64,000 bases of DNA from an uncultured Butyrivibrio sp. (GTDB taxonomy: Bacteria > Bacillota > Clostridia > Lachnospirales > Lachnospiraceae). Positions 18,357 to 27,694 of this stretch are shown in pieces. Every line of letters starts with the position of its first letter. The first letter of the stretch is position 1. The translations under genes were made by a program, and so were the position numbers. The stretch covers positions 1 through 64,000 of the forward strand of contig CAMENP010000008.1 in the NCBI GenBank assembly GCA_945928575.1, given 5' to 3'. Under the pieces are notes generated by a model. It did no database searches. It was given only the letters and a program-made list of their open reading frames with translations, and was not told the DNA's origin.

Positions 18357-19076
18357 CTAATATATTTTCTTTCTTTGTGCTATCAACATTTTCAAATCTG
18401 ATAACTGCTTATCAATGAACTGTCCCGAAACATTTTCTTTCATAATCCATATATCATTTCCTGATATTTCATCTATGGCATTTTCTATCTTCTTTTCAAG
18501 ATCAAACGCTGCCGGATCGTCAGAAGGTGAGAGATATCTTATATCATCCTTTATTCCGGCAATGTCCTCTTTGATTGTCCTATATGCATCATCCAGTGTA
18601 TCTGCTTTAATCGCAAGATTTTCGCTTTTACGTCTAAGTACCTGAAGCACTGCCATTTTGGATCGTTCCTGTCTGTTTACCGTAACTATATGGTCATCCG
18701 TAAAACAAGCCACAAAGAAATAAACCATAAAAACAAATATCATTACGCACTGGGCTACCACTGCATATGCAGCAGGAATTCTCAGCAGCTCAACTAAAAA
18801 TATAATTCCCAAAGAAACTATTGCATATACAATTACGCCTCTATAATATACGATTCCGCCGATAAAAACATGTGTACTGTCTCCATCCCGCGTACCATTG
18901 TGTAAAACCAATGGTAATGCAAATGCTGTATATATCAGCGCAATTGATATCCAGCTATATACCATTCTCCAGGTGTCTCTTTCCCATAACGGACCAATAA
19001 GAAATGCTGCAAGCGCAATGATTGCCAGTCCGAGCATAAAAATCAACAATTTAAAAATTGAAAAATCTTTCTTCAT
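18357..19076 (-). CDS. Four-helix membrane protein with cytoplasmic coiled coil
   Basis: A 239-residue protein. Four hydrophobic helices lie within residues about 8-125 (for example LLIFMLGLAIIALAAFLI and VAQCVMIFVFMVYFFVA). The remaining ~110 residues are charged and helical, likely a cytoplasmic coiled coil. No family recognised. It directly follows the SPFH gene by 10 nt and precedes the large hairpin-anchored protein, so it may provide the membrane platform for the SPFH complex. Confidence 0.65.
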   Translation of the reverse strand: MKKDFSIFKLLIFMLGLAIIALAAFLIGPLWERDTWRMVYSWISIALIYTAFALPLVLHNGTRDGDSTHVFIGGIVYYRGVIVYAIVSLGIIFLVELLRIPAAYAVVAQCVMIFVFMVYFFVACFTDDHIVTVNRQERSKMAVLQVLRRKSENLAIKADTLDDAYRTIKEDIAGIKDDIRYLSPSDDPAAFDLEKKIENAIDEISGNDIWIMKENVSGQFIDKQLSDLKMLIAQRKKIY

Positions 19077-19086
19077 GGCGCTCCTC

Positions 19087-20280
19087 CTATTCTAATCTGC
19101 TGCCGCATTGCGGACAAAATTTAATTCCCGGCTGCACCGGCGCATGGCAACTCGGGCACACATTCCCGGATGCCTGATTATTAGCCGGTAATGCCGCTCC
19201 ACATACCACACATCTTGATGCCTTGGATGAGTTATCAGCTCCACACACAGGACATGGGTTATACGGGTCACCGCAAAACGGACAGAACTGAGATGTTGTT
19301 GGGAACTTCTTACCACAATTTGAACAAAATACTTCCGCTCTTGCATGCCCTTGCGCACGTCCCGGCATTTCCATTCCACCTGCCGGCTGTGCTCCGCCTC
19401 CTACCTGATACTGGTTCTGGGATGGGGGCTGCATCATCGCTCCTCCAATATTATTATTGGAGGAGAATGCACCTGTCATCATTGCAATACCAAACATGCC
19501 CATTGAGGAACCTTTTTCAACAGCATTATTGGCAACACCAAATGACTGTTTCTGCTGCCATGTGTAACCTGCTATACCCTGTGCAGAACGATCCGAAAGT
19601 GCTTCTGCTATCTTCTGTCCCTCAGGCGATGATGTATCGAGATTAACCTCCGTTATATAGAATCCGGCAAGTTTGAAACCGTATTGCTCCCAAAATTCAG
19701 ACATCGGCTGTTTAATAAACTGTGACAAGTCGTCCAGATATGCCGAAATCTGATTAATTCCAACTCTGTTGGCATTCATAAATGCCATAATTGAACTGTT
19801 GGTCTTTGCAATAAGGGCACCCATAAAATGATCTGTCAATTCTGCCGATGTGAAATATTCCAATGTACCTACAAGTTGTACAAGGAACCTTTCAGCATCC
19901 TGTACCTTGAGTCCGTACCTTCCCTTAGCTATGAGCGGAACCATCTGTCCATAATCCGGATCCAGAAATCTCATAGTTGTAGTCCGCCAGTTAATATTAA
20001 GCGGTGCTGTCTTATTAACGAACCATACCTCAGCCGTAAACGGATTTTTTCCGCCAAACGGTATTCCAAACAAATTTCTTAACAGCGGAAGATTCTCCGT
20101 ATTGAGAACGTGCCGCCCAGGTCCGAATTTACCTAAAATCTGTCCCTTTGAAAAAAACACGGCTTCCTGCGATTCATGAACAATCAACTGGGTTGCCGTA
20201 CTTAAATTAGAATGCGGATACCTATATGCAAAAATATCATTACTCTGTGGTTCCCATTCAACAACGTCAATTAATGCCAT
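19087..20280 (-). CDS. SPFH/Band 7 protein with C-terminal zinc ribbons (YdjI-like)
   Basis: A 397-residue protein of the SPFH 'virion core protein' group related to Bacillus YdjI. Residues about 20-235 form the SPFH/PHB domain (VHESQEAVFFSKGQ and GRHVLNTENLP motifs). A glycine-, glutamine- and methionine-rich linker follows, then three zinc ribbons: CSNCGKKFP...CPFCG, CPVCG...CVVCG and CPSCH...CPQCG. There is no transmembrane helix, as in other YdjI-like proteins that are recruited to membranes by partners. It is first in its operon, 46 nt downstream of the -10 element of a LytTR-type promoter, and has AGAGGT upstream of the start. Probable membrane-domain organiser for the genes that follow. 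Confidence 0.88.
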   Translation of the reverse strand: MALIDVVEWEPQSNDIFAYRYPHSNLSTATQLIVHESQEAVFFSKGQILGKFGPGRHVLNTENLPLLRNLFGIPFGGKNPFTAEVWFVNKTAPLNINWRTTTMRFLDPDYGQMVPLIAKGRYGLKVQDAERFLVQLVGTLEYFTSAELTDHFMGALIAKTNSSIMAFMNANRVGINQISAYLDDLSQFIKQPMSEFWEQYGFKLAGFYITEVNLDTSSPEGQKIAEALSDRSAQGIAGYTWQQKQSFGVANNAVEKGSSMGMFGIAMMTGAFSSNNNIGGAMMQPPSQNQYQVGGGAQPAGGMEMPGRAQGHARAEVFCSNCGKKFPTTSQFCPFCGDPYNPCPVCGADNSSKASRCVVCGAALPANNQASGNVCPSCHAPVQPGIKFCPQCGSRLE

Positions 20281-20325
20281 TTTGTACCTCTTTTTCTCCA
20301 GTCCCGAAGACTTGTATTTGTTTTA

Positions 20326-20394
20326 AAAATAGCATAATTTGAACCTGTAAAGTGCTAAATGTAAGTTTTGGTATATTTAATGTAATTTTTGGTA
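20326..20394 (-). promoter_or_regulatory. LytTR-type promoter of the SPFH operon
   Basis: Direct repeats at 20360-20373 (TGTAAGTTTTGGTA) and 20381-20394 (TGTAATTTTTGGTA), 21 bp apart. On the minus strand the extended -10 TGCTATTTT (20326-20334) lies exactly 25 nt beyond the proximal repeat. No clear -35 box. Confidence 0.78.
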
Positions 20395-20410
20395 GATTTA
20401 TGTCGAAATA

Positions 20411-20893
20411 TTACATTTCTTCCGGCAATATTTTTTCTTCCAGACGACCTAATACATCCTGCTTTTTTCCCTGCGTAATCTCTGCATATATGTTCATTGT
20501 AATACTGATATCGCTATGACCCATCAGCTCCTGTATTACCTTAATGTTACATTCGTTTTCACACAATCTGGCGCAGAACGTATGTCGAAGATTGTGTACT
20601 GAAAACATCCTTATAGGCTTCAACTCAAATTCATTATTATATGATTGCAAAATTCTCTTAATCGCACGATTAACTGATATTTTCCACTGCTCAAGTAAAG
20701 CATTCCTGACTGCTTTCACCATTGGTACATAACGTATTCCTGCATCTGTCTTGGTATCATTAATATGCATCCCACATTTTCCATCCAGGCTCTTATACAC
20801 GAGATTATGGTTTATCGATATCGTATTGTTTTCAAAATCACAATCTGCTCTTGTCAATCCAAGCAACTCGCCTATCCTAAAAAGTATCGCCAC
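20411..20893 (-). pseudogene. Tyrosine recombinase/phage integrase, C-terminal remnant
   Basis: Only the catalytic part of a tyrosine recombinase remains. Its residues are intact: Arg in FRIGELLGL, Lys in TKTDAG, HNLRH, GHSDI and the Tyr in MNIYAEI. The N-terminal arm- and core-binding domains (about 200 or more residues) are missing. Integrase-like sequence begins only at RIGELLGL (about 20878); everything upstream is the arm of a large palindrome. No start codon with a ribosome site is evident. It lies between the T7SS and SPFH operons, so it is likely a relic of the mobile element that shaped this region. Confidence 0.85.
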
Positions 20894-20931
20894 CTGATAG
20901 AGGTGGCGATACTTTTTGGGGTAGGCGAGTT
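20865..20931. repeat. 31-bp imperfect palindrome at the broken integrase end
   Basis: Arms 20865-20895 and 20901-20931 are reverse complements at 29 of 31 positions and are separated by the 5-nt loop GATAG. The left arm includes the first ~15 bp of integrase coding sequence (AGGATAGGCGAGTT on the minus strand), so the right arm is an inverted copy of it. Confidence 0.9.
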
Positions 20932-21041
20932 ATTTACCTGATACTATCAATCATCCTGCTTTCTTTTCAATTATACGTTAGTAGTATAATATAAACAGAA
21001 CAAATGTTTAATCAAAAATATAATGATTGCCTTGTAAACAA

Positions 21042-21073
21042 AGGTCCAAAGCCATAATGGTTCGGACCTTTAG
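21042..21073 (-). terminator. Terminator at the end of the T7SS/kinase operon
   Basis: A stem AAAGGTCC / GGACCTTT (with extra pairing inside, CAAAGCC / GGTTCG) follows the stop codon of the PASTA kinase gene by about 27 nt. The T run is modest on the minus strand (TTTGTTT). It marks the end of the long operon. Confidence 0.65.
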
Positions 21074-21099
21074 TTGTATTTTAGAGGCTCCAAGTTTAT

Positions 21100-24000
21100 C
21101 TAATATTCCAAATAAATTTTTTTAATCGCTGAGTAATTATTAATAATTCCTTTTCCTGAAGCAGAGTTTACTATCCCATTTCCATTAAATGTGGATGTAA
21201 CCTTCACTTGATTATAGGAGGACTTACCTGCAGTTATAAATATTGAATAAATGTATGTAAGATATACATTAGCAGATCCCTTATATGGTGCATAACATCC
21301 ATCATGTCCGGGGAGATATGTTCCTCCAGTATAACTGTGAAATTTATTTACTGCACCTGAAACCCCTTGACTTATTATCGATTTACCATTTTCAAGCAGA
21401 TTGTATACAAGGCCACGGTTATTCCATGTACTTGAAGGGGTAATAAGCAACGTATATTCAGTATTTGCTTTTAGTGTCTTATCTATAGTATAATATTTTG
21501 TGGCTTGATCAGTAGAACTTTTATCGTAACTTCTGATAACCAGTTTACTATTTTCGATATAAATGAATATATGTCCATCATTACCTGAATTGCTTCCGAA
21601 TAATTGTCCATCGGAAACTGTATCTTTGGTTATGAATCCTATATGCAAATCTGCATCTTGACCCTCACCTATATACGGAGTATACATTATATTTTCAAAT
21701 CGGACCTCTCCTTTGCTTAAGTCATAACCATACTTGACATTTTTCACTGTAACAGTAAATGACCTTCTTATTCCACCGCATTCGGCAGTTATGGTTGCAG
21801 ACCCCCTTGCCTTACCGGATACATATCCATTTCTGTCAACCTGTGCAACACTGTTGTTACTGCTTGACCAACTAATACGTCTGTTTGTGGCATTTCCAGG
21901 ATATACACTTGCATAAGTATCGAGTCCTTCACCTACACCGATGGTTTTATTTCCTGGAATTCCATGTATTTCTTCCACAGGAATTTCATTCCAATGAGCA
22001 TATAATGTTATATCCTTTGTGTCCTTATATATCGTTGCTGTCGAAACATATTCACCGCCACTTGCACTGGTATACCATCCGACAAATCTGTAACAAGTTT
22101 TGGATGCTGTTGGTAGTGTTCCGTATGCAGAGCCATAAGTAACACTCATGCTTCCTGTTGAACAACTTCCACCATTACCATTGAAATAAACGGTGTATTT
22201 TGAACTGCTCCAATGTGCATACAATGTAGAGTTAGAGGTTTCATTGTATGTGGAGTTATCGTTTATTCTTGTACCACCACTGATTTCTGTATACCATCCT
22301 TCAAAATTATGTCCCGTTTTATTTGGTGTTGGCAATGTACCATAATTTTTAACATATGCAACTGTTTTGCTTGTTGTTGAGCAGCTACCACCATTAGCAT
22401 CAAAGGTAACGGTATATTTCGTATTTTCCCATCTCGCATACACAGTTACATCCTTGGTACTGTTGCATACCGTTTTCTCTGTTACCTTGCTTCCGCCGTT
22501 AGCACTGGTATACCAGCCCTCGAAAGTGTATCCTTTTCTGACCGGAGTAGGCAGTGTACCATATTCCTTGTCATATGTAACCTTAATGGATGTTACTTCC
22601 ACGTTTCCGCCATTGGCATCAAATTTAACGTTACTTGCTGTATTAGACCAGTATGCATACAGAGTATGATCTGAATCACTGGTTACCGTAGTACTCTCAA
22701 GTATCTTAGTACCATTGCCATCTTTCTTGGTATACCAGCCCATAAATATATATCCGGTTCGTGATGCGGTTTTGTTTCCATATTCTGAGCCAAGATTATA
22801 CTTAACGCTTGAACTGCCGTTTACTTCACCGGCACCGGCATCATATGTTACATTGACTGTTTTGACCGTCCAATGTGCATACAATGTATGACGTTCTTTG
22901 TTTGTAAGCGTATCATCTTCCGTGACTTCCGAGCCGCCGTCCTTCTTAGTGTACCAGCCATCAAAGATGTAATATTTTCTTGTAGGAGTCGGTAATGAAT
23001 ACTTTTCTCCCATAGCAATATTAGCCGATGATGTTCCGACTGAACCTCCGTTCGCATCAAAGCCTACTCTTACATATATCCTTTCCCATCTTGCATACAG
23101 CGTCTGCGTTGCAGTATTTACAACTTCCGTATTGCTTTCCACTTTAGTACCTGATTTTTCAGCGGTATACCATCCAAGGAAAGTGTGATAATCCATACTT
23201 GGTGTCGGTAATTCGCCGTATGTCTCAGTGTAATATACTGTCTTCTCCGAATCTGAACAGTCTCCTCCCAAAGCATCAAATTTAACGGTTACCGGCTGTT
23301 TTCCAAGGCTTACCGTAAGAAGGATCTTAGTTCCATCCTTCTGGGAGCTTCCTGCCTGAGGTGTCTGGGAGATTACAATATTTTTTTCTACTGTATTATC
23401 ATATATCTCATTTTTCTCCACCTTAAGTCCGGCTTCTTTAAGTATATCTGATGCCTCACTGTAAGATTTACCTGTTACATTAGGAACCTCTATAAGCTCT
23501 TTATCCGAAGCAACAGTTATTACAATTTCGTAGCCTTTGTATACTTTTGCTCCTTCCTTCTCACTCTGTTCAATTACGGTTCCCACCTCATAATCGCTGT
23601 CGTATACATAATCTACCGTTACAACAAGACCAAGTTCTTGCAGTTTTTCCTCAGCATCTTTGTGTTTGTCTCCCACCACATCTATCATTTCAAATTTAGG
23701 TGGACCTGAAGAAACCACAAGTTCTATTACATCACCTTCTTTAGCCTGAGTTCCTGCATCAATACTCTGACTGATTACACATCCTTCTGCTAAATTTTCA
23801 CTTTCTTCATAACTGATATTGTAATCAAGTCCTCTGCCCTTTATCTTGGATATTGCTTCCTCTTCTGTGAAATAGACTACATCCGGTACAATATAGGACT
23901 GTTTTCCCTTAGAAAGAACCACCTCAACTGTAGCATCTTCCTGAATATTTTCGCCTGCCTTTACTCCCTGAACGAGAACATACATTGCATCATAGTCAGA

Positions 24001-25683
24001 ACTGAAATCATACTCCGTAACTATAAGTTTTATGCCCTGTTTTTCACAAAGTTCCTTGGCATCATCAAGATGCTTGCCTACAATTTCAGGCATAACATCT
24101 TCTGTAAAGTCATATTTTGCATTCGGATCCCTTCCGAGAGATACAGTAAGCGTTACTATTGTTCCTACACTTACCTCTGTTCCTCCATCTATGCTCTGAA
24201 ACGCAACATATCCTTCCGGAATTACACTATCATAGTCTTCGACTATTTCATAAGACAGTTCAGACTCTTCTATGTATTTGATAGCTGATTCCTTCTCAAA
24301 TCCCGTTACAAAAGGTGCTTCAACAGTCCTCTCGCCGGCACTTATTACAACCCCAAGATTGTAATTGATTGGCACTACCGAACCAACTGTCATTTCTTGT
24401 GTAAGCACGCAGCCATCACCAATCTGTTCGTCATACTGCTTACCGCTTATAACGAGCTGCAACTGCTTTTCTTCTAGGGTAGACTGAGCCTCTGTTTCCT
24501 CCATACTGACAATACGCGGAACCCTTGTCATTCCATCCGGAATATAAATATCTCTCGGCGAGAAGATGTCAAATCCTATAACTCCGGTCAAGAAAAGCAC
24601 TATCAGAGTAACTATTGCTACAAAAGCAGTCGGTACTGCTATTTTTACACCAAGCGGCCATTTGAGAATATCTATTTTCTTAATCTTACCATTGTGTCTT
24701 ACAACCTCATCCTCTGTTGTAAGTTCATGGATAAGTGTTTCCATATCCGGCGTTCTGTCTTCGATTCTTACATTCATGGCATTAAGAATGGCATTTTCCG
24801 TATTCGATGACAAATTTTTGACATACTTGCTTGGCGGTTCCAGCATATCTTTTTTACCGTTTTCAAAATATGCTCTTCGTTCCATAGCATCCGGCGGCGT
24901 TTTGCCCGTTATCATTTTGTAAAGTACCGCTCCCATGGCATATACATCCGTATGCGAGCCCTGATCTCCACGGCTTCTGTACTGTTCTTCCGGAGAATAT
25001 CCAGGTTTTATAATTACAGTCAGGCTTCGGCTATGACTTGTCGTGGCATATCTGGCCGCACCAAAATCAATTAACTTAATCTGGCTGTCCGTAGATATCA
25101 TAATATTATCCGGTGCAATGTCTCTGTGGATTATTCCTTCTGCGTGTACGGTTTTAAGTGAACGCATAATCGGCATAAGCATCTGGATTGCTACTTTTTC
25201 GGGAATTGTTCCGTTCTCTTTAAGGTACTCTCCCAAAGTAACACCCTCAAGGTACTCCATGATTATATATGCAGTACTGTTTTCTTCAAAACAATCATAT
25301 ATCTTAACAATTCCGGGCTCGTCTTGGAATTTGGCCAATCTTCTGGCTTCGTCCAGAAATTTTTTCATTCCGTCATCAAACTGTTGTGCCTTATCACCGT
25401 TAAATATTGTTAACTGCGGTTTACCCGGCATTCTTGTTGAAAATTCACTCGGAAGATATTCTTTAATGGCAACTCTTTTCTCAAGGACGGTATCCCATGC
25501 AATATATGTTACACCAAATCCACCATATCCAACTACTTTGCCAACAATATACTGCCCATGCAAAACTGTTCCCGGCACCATATGAATTGCTTCTTCCGGC
25601 ATAGAATTCTCAACATAGCCGCAATGCGGACATACACTAAGTTCATCACTGTATGTTTCCATACAACCTAAGCATCTCTTCAT
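21100..25683 (-). CDS. Transmembrane Ser/Thr kinase with six PASTA, six InlB-type repeats, Big2 and LamG-like domains
   Basis: A 1527-residue receptor kinase. The N-terminus is a zinc ribbon (CLGC...CPHCG). The kinase domain (about residues 35-325) has an intact glycine loop, VAIK lysine (74), HRD Asp (188) and DFG (206-208). One membrane helix follows (about 345-371). Outside the cell: six PASTA domains (about 385-790), six InlB B-repeat/Flg_new modules with FDANGG, GW-T and LYAHW motifs (about 790-1225), a Big2 domain (about 1225-1300) and a ~220-residue LamG-like C-terminal domain. PASTA domains normally bind peptidoglycan or lipid II. The long adhesin-like tail is unusual for PknB-type kinases. 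The start is the ATG at 25683, 7 nt after GGAG and 2 nt after the upstream stop. Confidence 0.92.
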   Translation of the reverse strand: MKRCLGCMETYSDELSVCPHCGYVENSMPEEAIHMVPGTVLHGQYIVGKVVGYGGFGVTYIAWDTVLEKRVAIKEYLPSEFSTRMPGKPQLTIFNGDKAQQFDDGMKKFLDEARRLAKFQDEPGIVKIYDCFEENSTAYIIMEYLEGVTLGEYLKENGTIPEKVAIQMLMPIMRSLKTVHAEGIIHRDIAPDNIMISTDSQIKLIDFGAARYATTSHSRSLTVIIKPGYSPEEQYRSRGDQGSHTDVYAMGAVLYKMITGKTPPDAMERRAYFENGKKDMLEPPSKYVKNLSSNTENAILNAMNVRIEDRTPDMETLIHELTTEDEVVRHNGKIKKIDILKWPLGVKIAVPTAFVAIVTLIVLFLTGVIGFDIFSPRDIYIPDGMTRVPRIVSMEETEAQSTLEEKQLQLVISGKQYDEQIGDGCVLTQEMTVGSVVPINYNLGVVISAGERTVEAPFVTGFEKESAIKYIEESELSYEIVEDYDSVIPEGYVAFQSIDGGTEVSVGTIVTLTVSLGRDPNAKYDFTEDVMPEIVGKHLDDAKELCEKQGIKLIVTEYDFSSDYDAMYVLVQGVKAGENIQEDATVEVVLSKGKQSYIVPDVVYFTEEEAISKIKGRGLDYNISYEESENLAEGCVISQSIDAGTQAKEGDVIELVVSSGPPKFEMIDVVGDKHKDAEEKLQELGLVVTVDYVYDSDYEVGTVIEQSEKEGAKVYKGYEIVITVASDKELIEVPNVTGKSYSEASDILKEAGLKVEKNEIYDNTVEKNIVISQTPQAGSSQKDGTKILLTVSLGKQPVTVKFDALGGDCSDSEKTVYYTETYGELPTPSMDYHTFLGWYTAEKSGTKVESNTEVVNTATQTLYARWERIYVRVGFDANGGSVGTSSANIAMGEKYSLPTPTRKYYIFDGWYTKKDGGSEVTEDDTLTNKERHTLYAHWTVKTVNVTYDAGAGEVNGSSSVKYNLGSEYGNKTASRTGYIFMGWYTKKDGNGTKILESTTVTSDSDHTLYAYWSNTASNVKFDANGGNVEVTSIKVTYDKEYGTLPTPVRKGYTFEGWYTSANGGSKVTEKTVCNSTKDVTVYARWENTKYTVTFDANGGSCSTTSKTVAYVKNYGTLPTPNKTGHNFEGWYTEISGGTRINDNSTYNETSNSTLYAHWSSSKYTVYFNGNGGSCSTGSMSVTYGSAYGTLPTASKTCYRFVGWYTSASGGEYVSTATIYKDTKDITLYAHWNEIPVEEIHGIPGNKTIGVGEGLDTYASVYPGNATNRRISWSSSNNSVAQVDRNGYVSGKARGSATITAECGGIRRSFTVTVKNVKYGYDLSKGEVRFENIMYTPYIGEGQDADLHIGFITKDTVSDGQLFGSNSGNDGHIFIYIENSKLVIRSYDKSSTDQATKYYTIDKTLKANTEYTLLITPSSTWNNRGLVYNLLENGKSIISQGVSGAVNKFHSYTGGTYLPGHDGCYAPYKGSANVYLTYIYSIFITAGKSSYNQVKVTSTFNGNGIVNSASGKGIINNYSAIKKIYLEY

Positions 25684-25685
25684 TC

Positions 25686-27677
25686 TCATTCTCCTTTATA
25701 ACTAAAGCTGTCAGCGTCTTTCAATATCTTTTTATAGAATTGCGCATCATCGCTTATCAACGTCTCAATTGCAGCCTTATTAATCGGCAGCTTGGTCTTA
25801 TCGCCATAATCTCCCTGCATATACAGAAAATCCTGCGCTGTCGGGTCTTCAATAAGATATGCGAGAAATCTCTCTGCTACCTGTGTATTATCTTTGCTTA
25901 AAGAATCCGGTATACTCCAATCACTTCCGGCGCGACACTCAACTTTGTCAGCCTCAAATGTTACATGAGTACATTTTCCGGTCATTGTATCGTATATTTT
26001 TTCCATGTCTTTGCTGCTTCCAAGATACACCGTCGCCTCTCCGGACAGAAATGAATTTATTCCATCGGTTGACATATCATAATTCTCAGGATTAAGCTGT
26101 TCATCATAATAACTTTGCCAACTTTCATCCACAGAATATGTCACATTCCCATCATGTGCTTTGATATCATCCATATTGTTTATTACGTCTTTATCAAAAT
26201 CGGCCAACGTCGTATTTATATATACCACGGGCATTATAAATGATGACGGTGCGCTCTTCTGATCCGGATAATATTTCTCATAATCCTGCAAAAAATACTC
26301 TTTTTCCGGTGATATCAAAGAAATTACTTTCTCAAGGCTTTCCACATCGCCTGCCACTTCCGATTCAAGTCCGGTACTTTCAAATATATCCGGAAGTTCT
26401 CCGTCTTTAGCTGCCTGAGTTATTTTTGCTTCATATTCATCAGCAGGTATTGCCGTGTACTCTATGGTCACATTATCATATGCTTCCATGAAATCAGCTA
26501 TTGCCTGTGATATTCCTTTTACTTTATGGCTTTCTGTCTCATCTGCATCTTCAAGAACATACCACATCTTAATATCTGCATCAGGAAGTGTTGCTTCATC
26601 CTTCTGCTTGTTCCAGTTACGCGAGAAATACAGTCCTAATCCAGCAACTACTATTACAGATCCGGCAATACCAATCCATCTTAAACTTTTCTTCCTCTTA
26701 CGGACAGTTTCAACTGACCTTACCTTTTTCTCAGTAGTAATGTCTGCCATAAATTCATCAACCGTCTGGTATCTCAGATGTATCTGGATTGACATTGCAC
26801 GCATAATTGCATTACTAAGGTTGATAGATATATTCGGATCCATTTCATGTGGCGAAGGTGTAGTGTCCTGTGTTTTACGATTGGTTGACTCGTCAGGTTT
26901 AACACCAACAACCATACGATACATAGTCGCTCCCAACGCATACACATCTGTCCATGGACCTTGTTTATTAACTGAATCATACTGTTCCGCCGGAGCATAT
27001 CCGGGTTTTAAAACAATTGAAAGTGTTTCATTGGCGGAAAATCTGGCTGCTCCAAAATCAATTAACTTAATTTTACCATTATCACATATGAAAATATTAT
27101 CAGGTGCAACATCTCTGTGTATGTATCCCACCTTATGAATATCCTTTAATGCCTTACCGATTGCAAGAGTGATTGTTATAGCCTCATCTGTATCAATCTT
27201 GCCGCCCCTTTCTTTAAGGAAATCTCCCAACGATAATCCTACCAGAAGTTCCATCACATAATACGCCGTTCCGTTTTCCTCAAAAAATTCCATTACATCT
27301 ATTATGTTCGGATTATTGATGAACTTCGTAGCGTTACGCGCTTCATCAAGGAAACGTTTAAGTCCGTCCGAATAATCCTTATACCTCTTTCCTTTGAAAA
27401 CGACGACATCTTTGGTTCCGGGTGTCCTGTATACCAAACCTGCAGGATAATATTCCTTTATAGCGACTTTGCGTTCAAGTTTGGTATCATATGCCATATA
27501 TGTTATACCAAACCCTCCAAATCCAAGCACTTTACCCACAATGTACCTTGACTGGAGTACTGTGCCGGCATACAACATGTACGCTTCCTTAGGAGGCTGA
27601 CCATCTATATAACCACAATGCGGACATACACCGAGTTCCTCATCATATTCTTCAAAACAATTATTACATCTCATCAT
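25686..27677 (-). CDS. Transmembrane Ser/Thr kinase with solute-binding-protein-like ectodomain
   Basis: A 663-residue receptor kinase. It has an N-terminal zinc ribbon (CNNC...CPHCG), a complete kinase domain (VAIK lysine 74, HRD 187-189, DFG 207-209, APE-like PAEQ), a membrane helix (about 334-352) and a ~300-residue extracellular domain. The ectodomain resembles family 1 extracellular solute-binding proteins: IKMWYVLEDADE near its start, then IADFMEAYDNVTIEY, GELPDIFES, and a late region ending with LAYLIEDPTAQDFLY. This suggests a kinase that senses a small ligand such as a sugar. The start may be ATG 27677 or 27674; AGAGG is better spaced from the latter. It is followed at once by the PASTA kinase. 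Confidence 0.88.
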   Translation of the reverse strand: MMRCNNCFEEYDEELGVCPHCGYIDGQPPKEAYMLYAGTVLQSRYIVGKVLGFGGFGITYMAYDTKLERKVAIKEYYPAGLVYRTPGTKDVVVFKGKRYKDYSDGLKRFLDEARNATKFINNPNIIDVMEFFEENGTAYYVMELLVGLSLGDFLKERGGKIDTDEAITITLAIGKALKDIHKVGYIHRDVAPDNIFICDNGKIKLIDFGAARFSANETLSIVLKPGYAPAEQYDSVNKQGPWTDVYALGATMYRMVVGVKPDESTNRKTQDTTPSPHEMDPNISINLSNAIMRAMSIQIHLRYQTVDEFMADITTEKKVRSVETVRKRKKSLRWIGIAGSVIVVAGLGLYFSRNWNKQKDEATLPDADIKMWYVLEDADETESHKVKGISQAIADFMEAYDNVTIEYTAIPADEYEAKITQAAKDGELPDIFESTGLESEVAGDVESLEKVISLISPEKEYFLQDYEKYYPDQKSAPSSFIMPVVYINTTLADFDKDVINNMDDIKAHDGNVTYSVDESWQSYYDEQLNPENYDMSTDGINSFLSGEATVYLGSSKDMEKIYDTMTGKCTHVTFEADKVECRAGSDWSIPDSLSKDNTQVAERFLAYLIEDPTAQDFLYMQGDYGDKTKLPINKAAIETLISDDAQFYKKILKDADSFSYKGE

Positions 27678-27694
27678 GCACCTCTGTAAAAAGT

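Noticed and set aside
20970..20990. ATTATAC inverted repeat considered as an att site or operator
   Set aside because: Too short, no second copy seen near the integrase remnant and no link to a gene start.
26455..27138. 227-codon plus-strand reading frame
   Set aside because: Antisense to the kinase gene at 25686-27677; no recognisable protein and no start signal.
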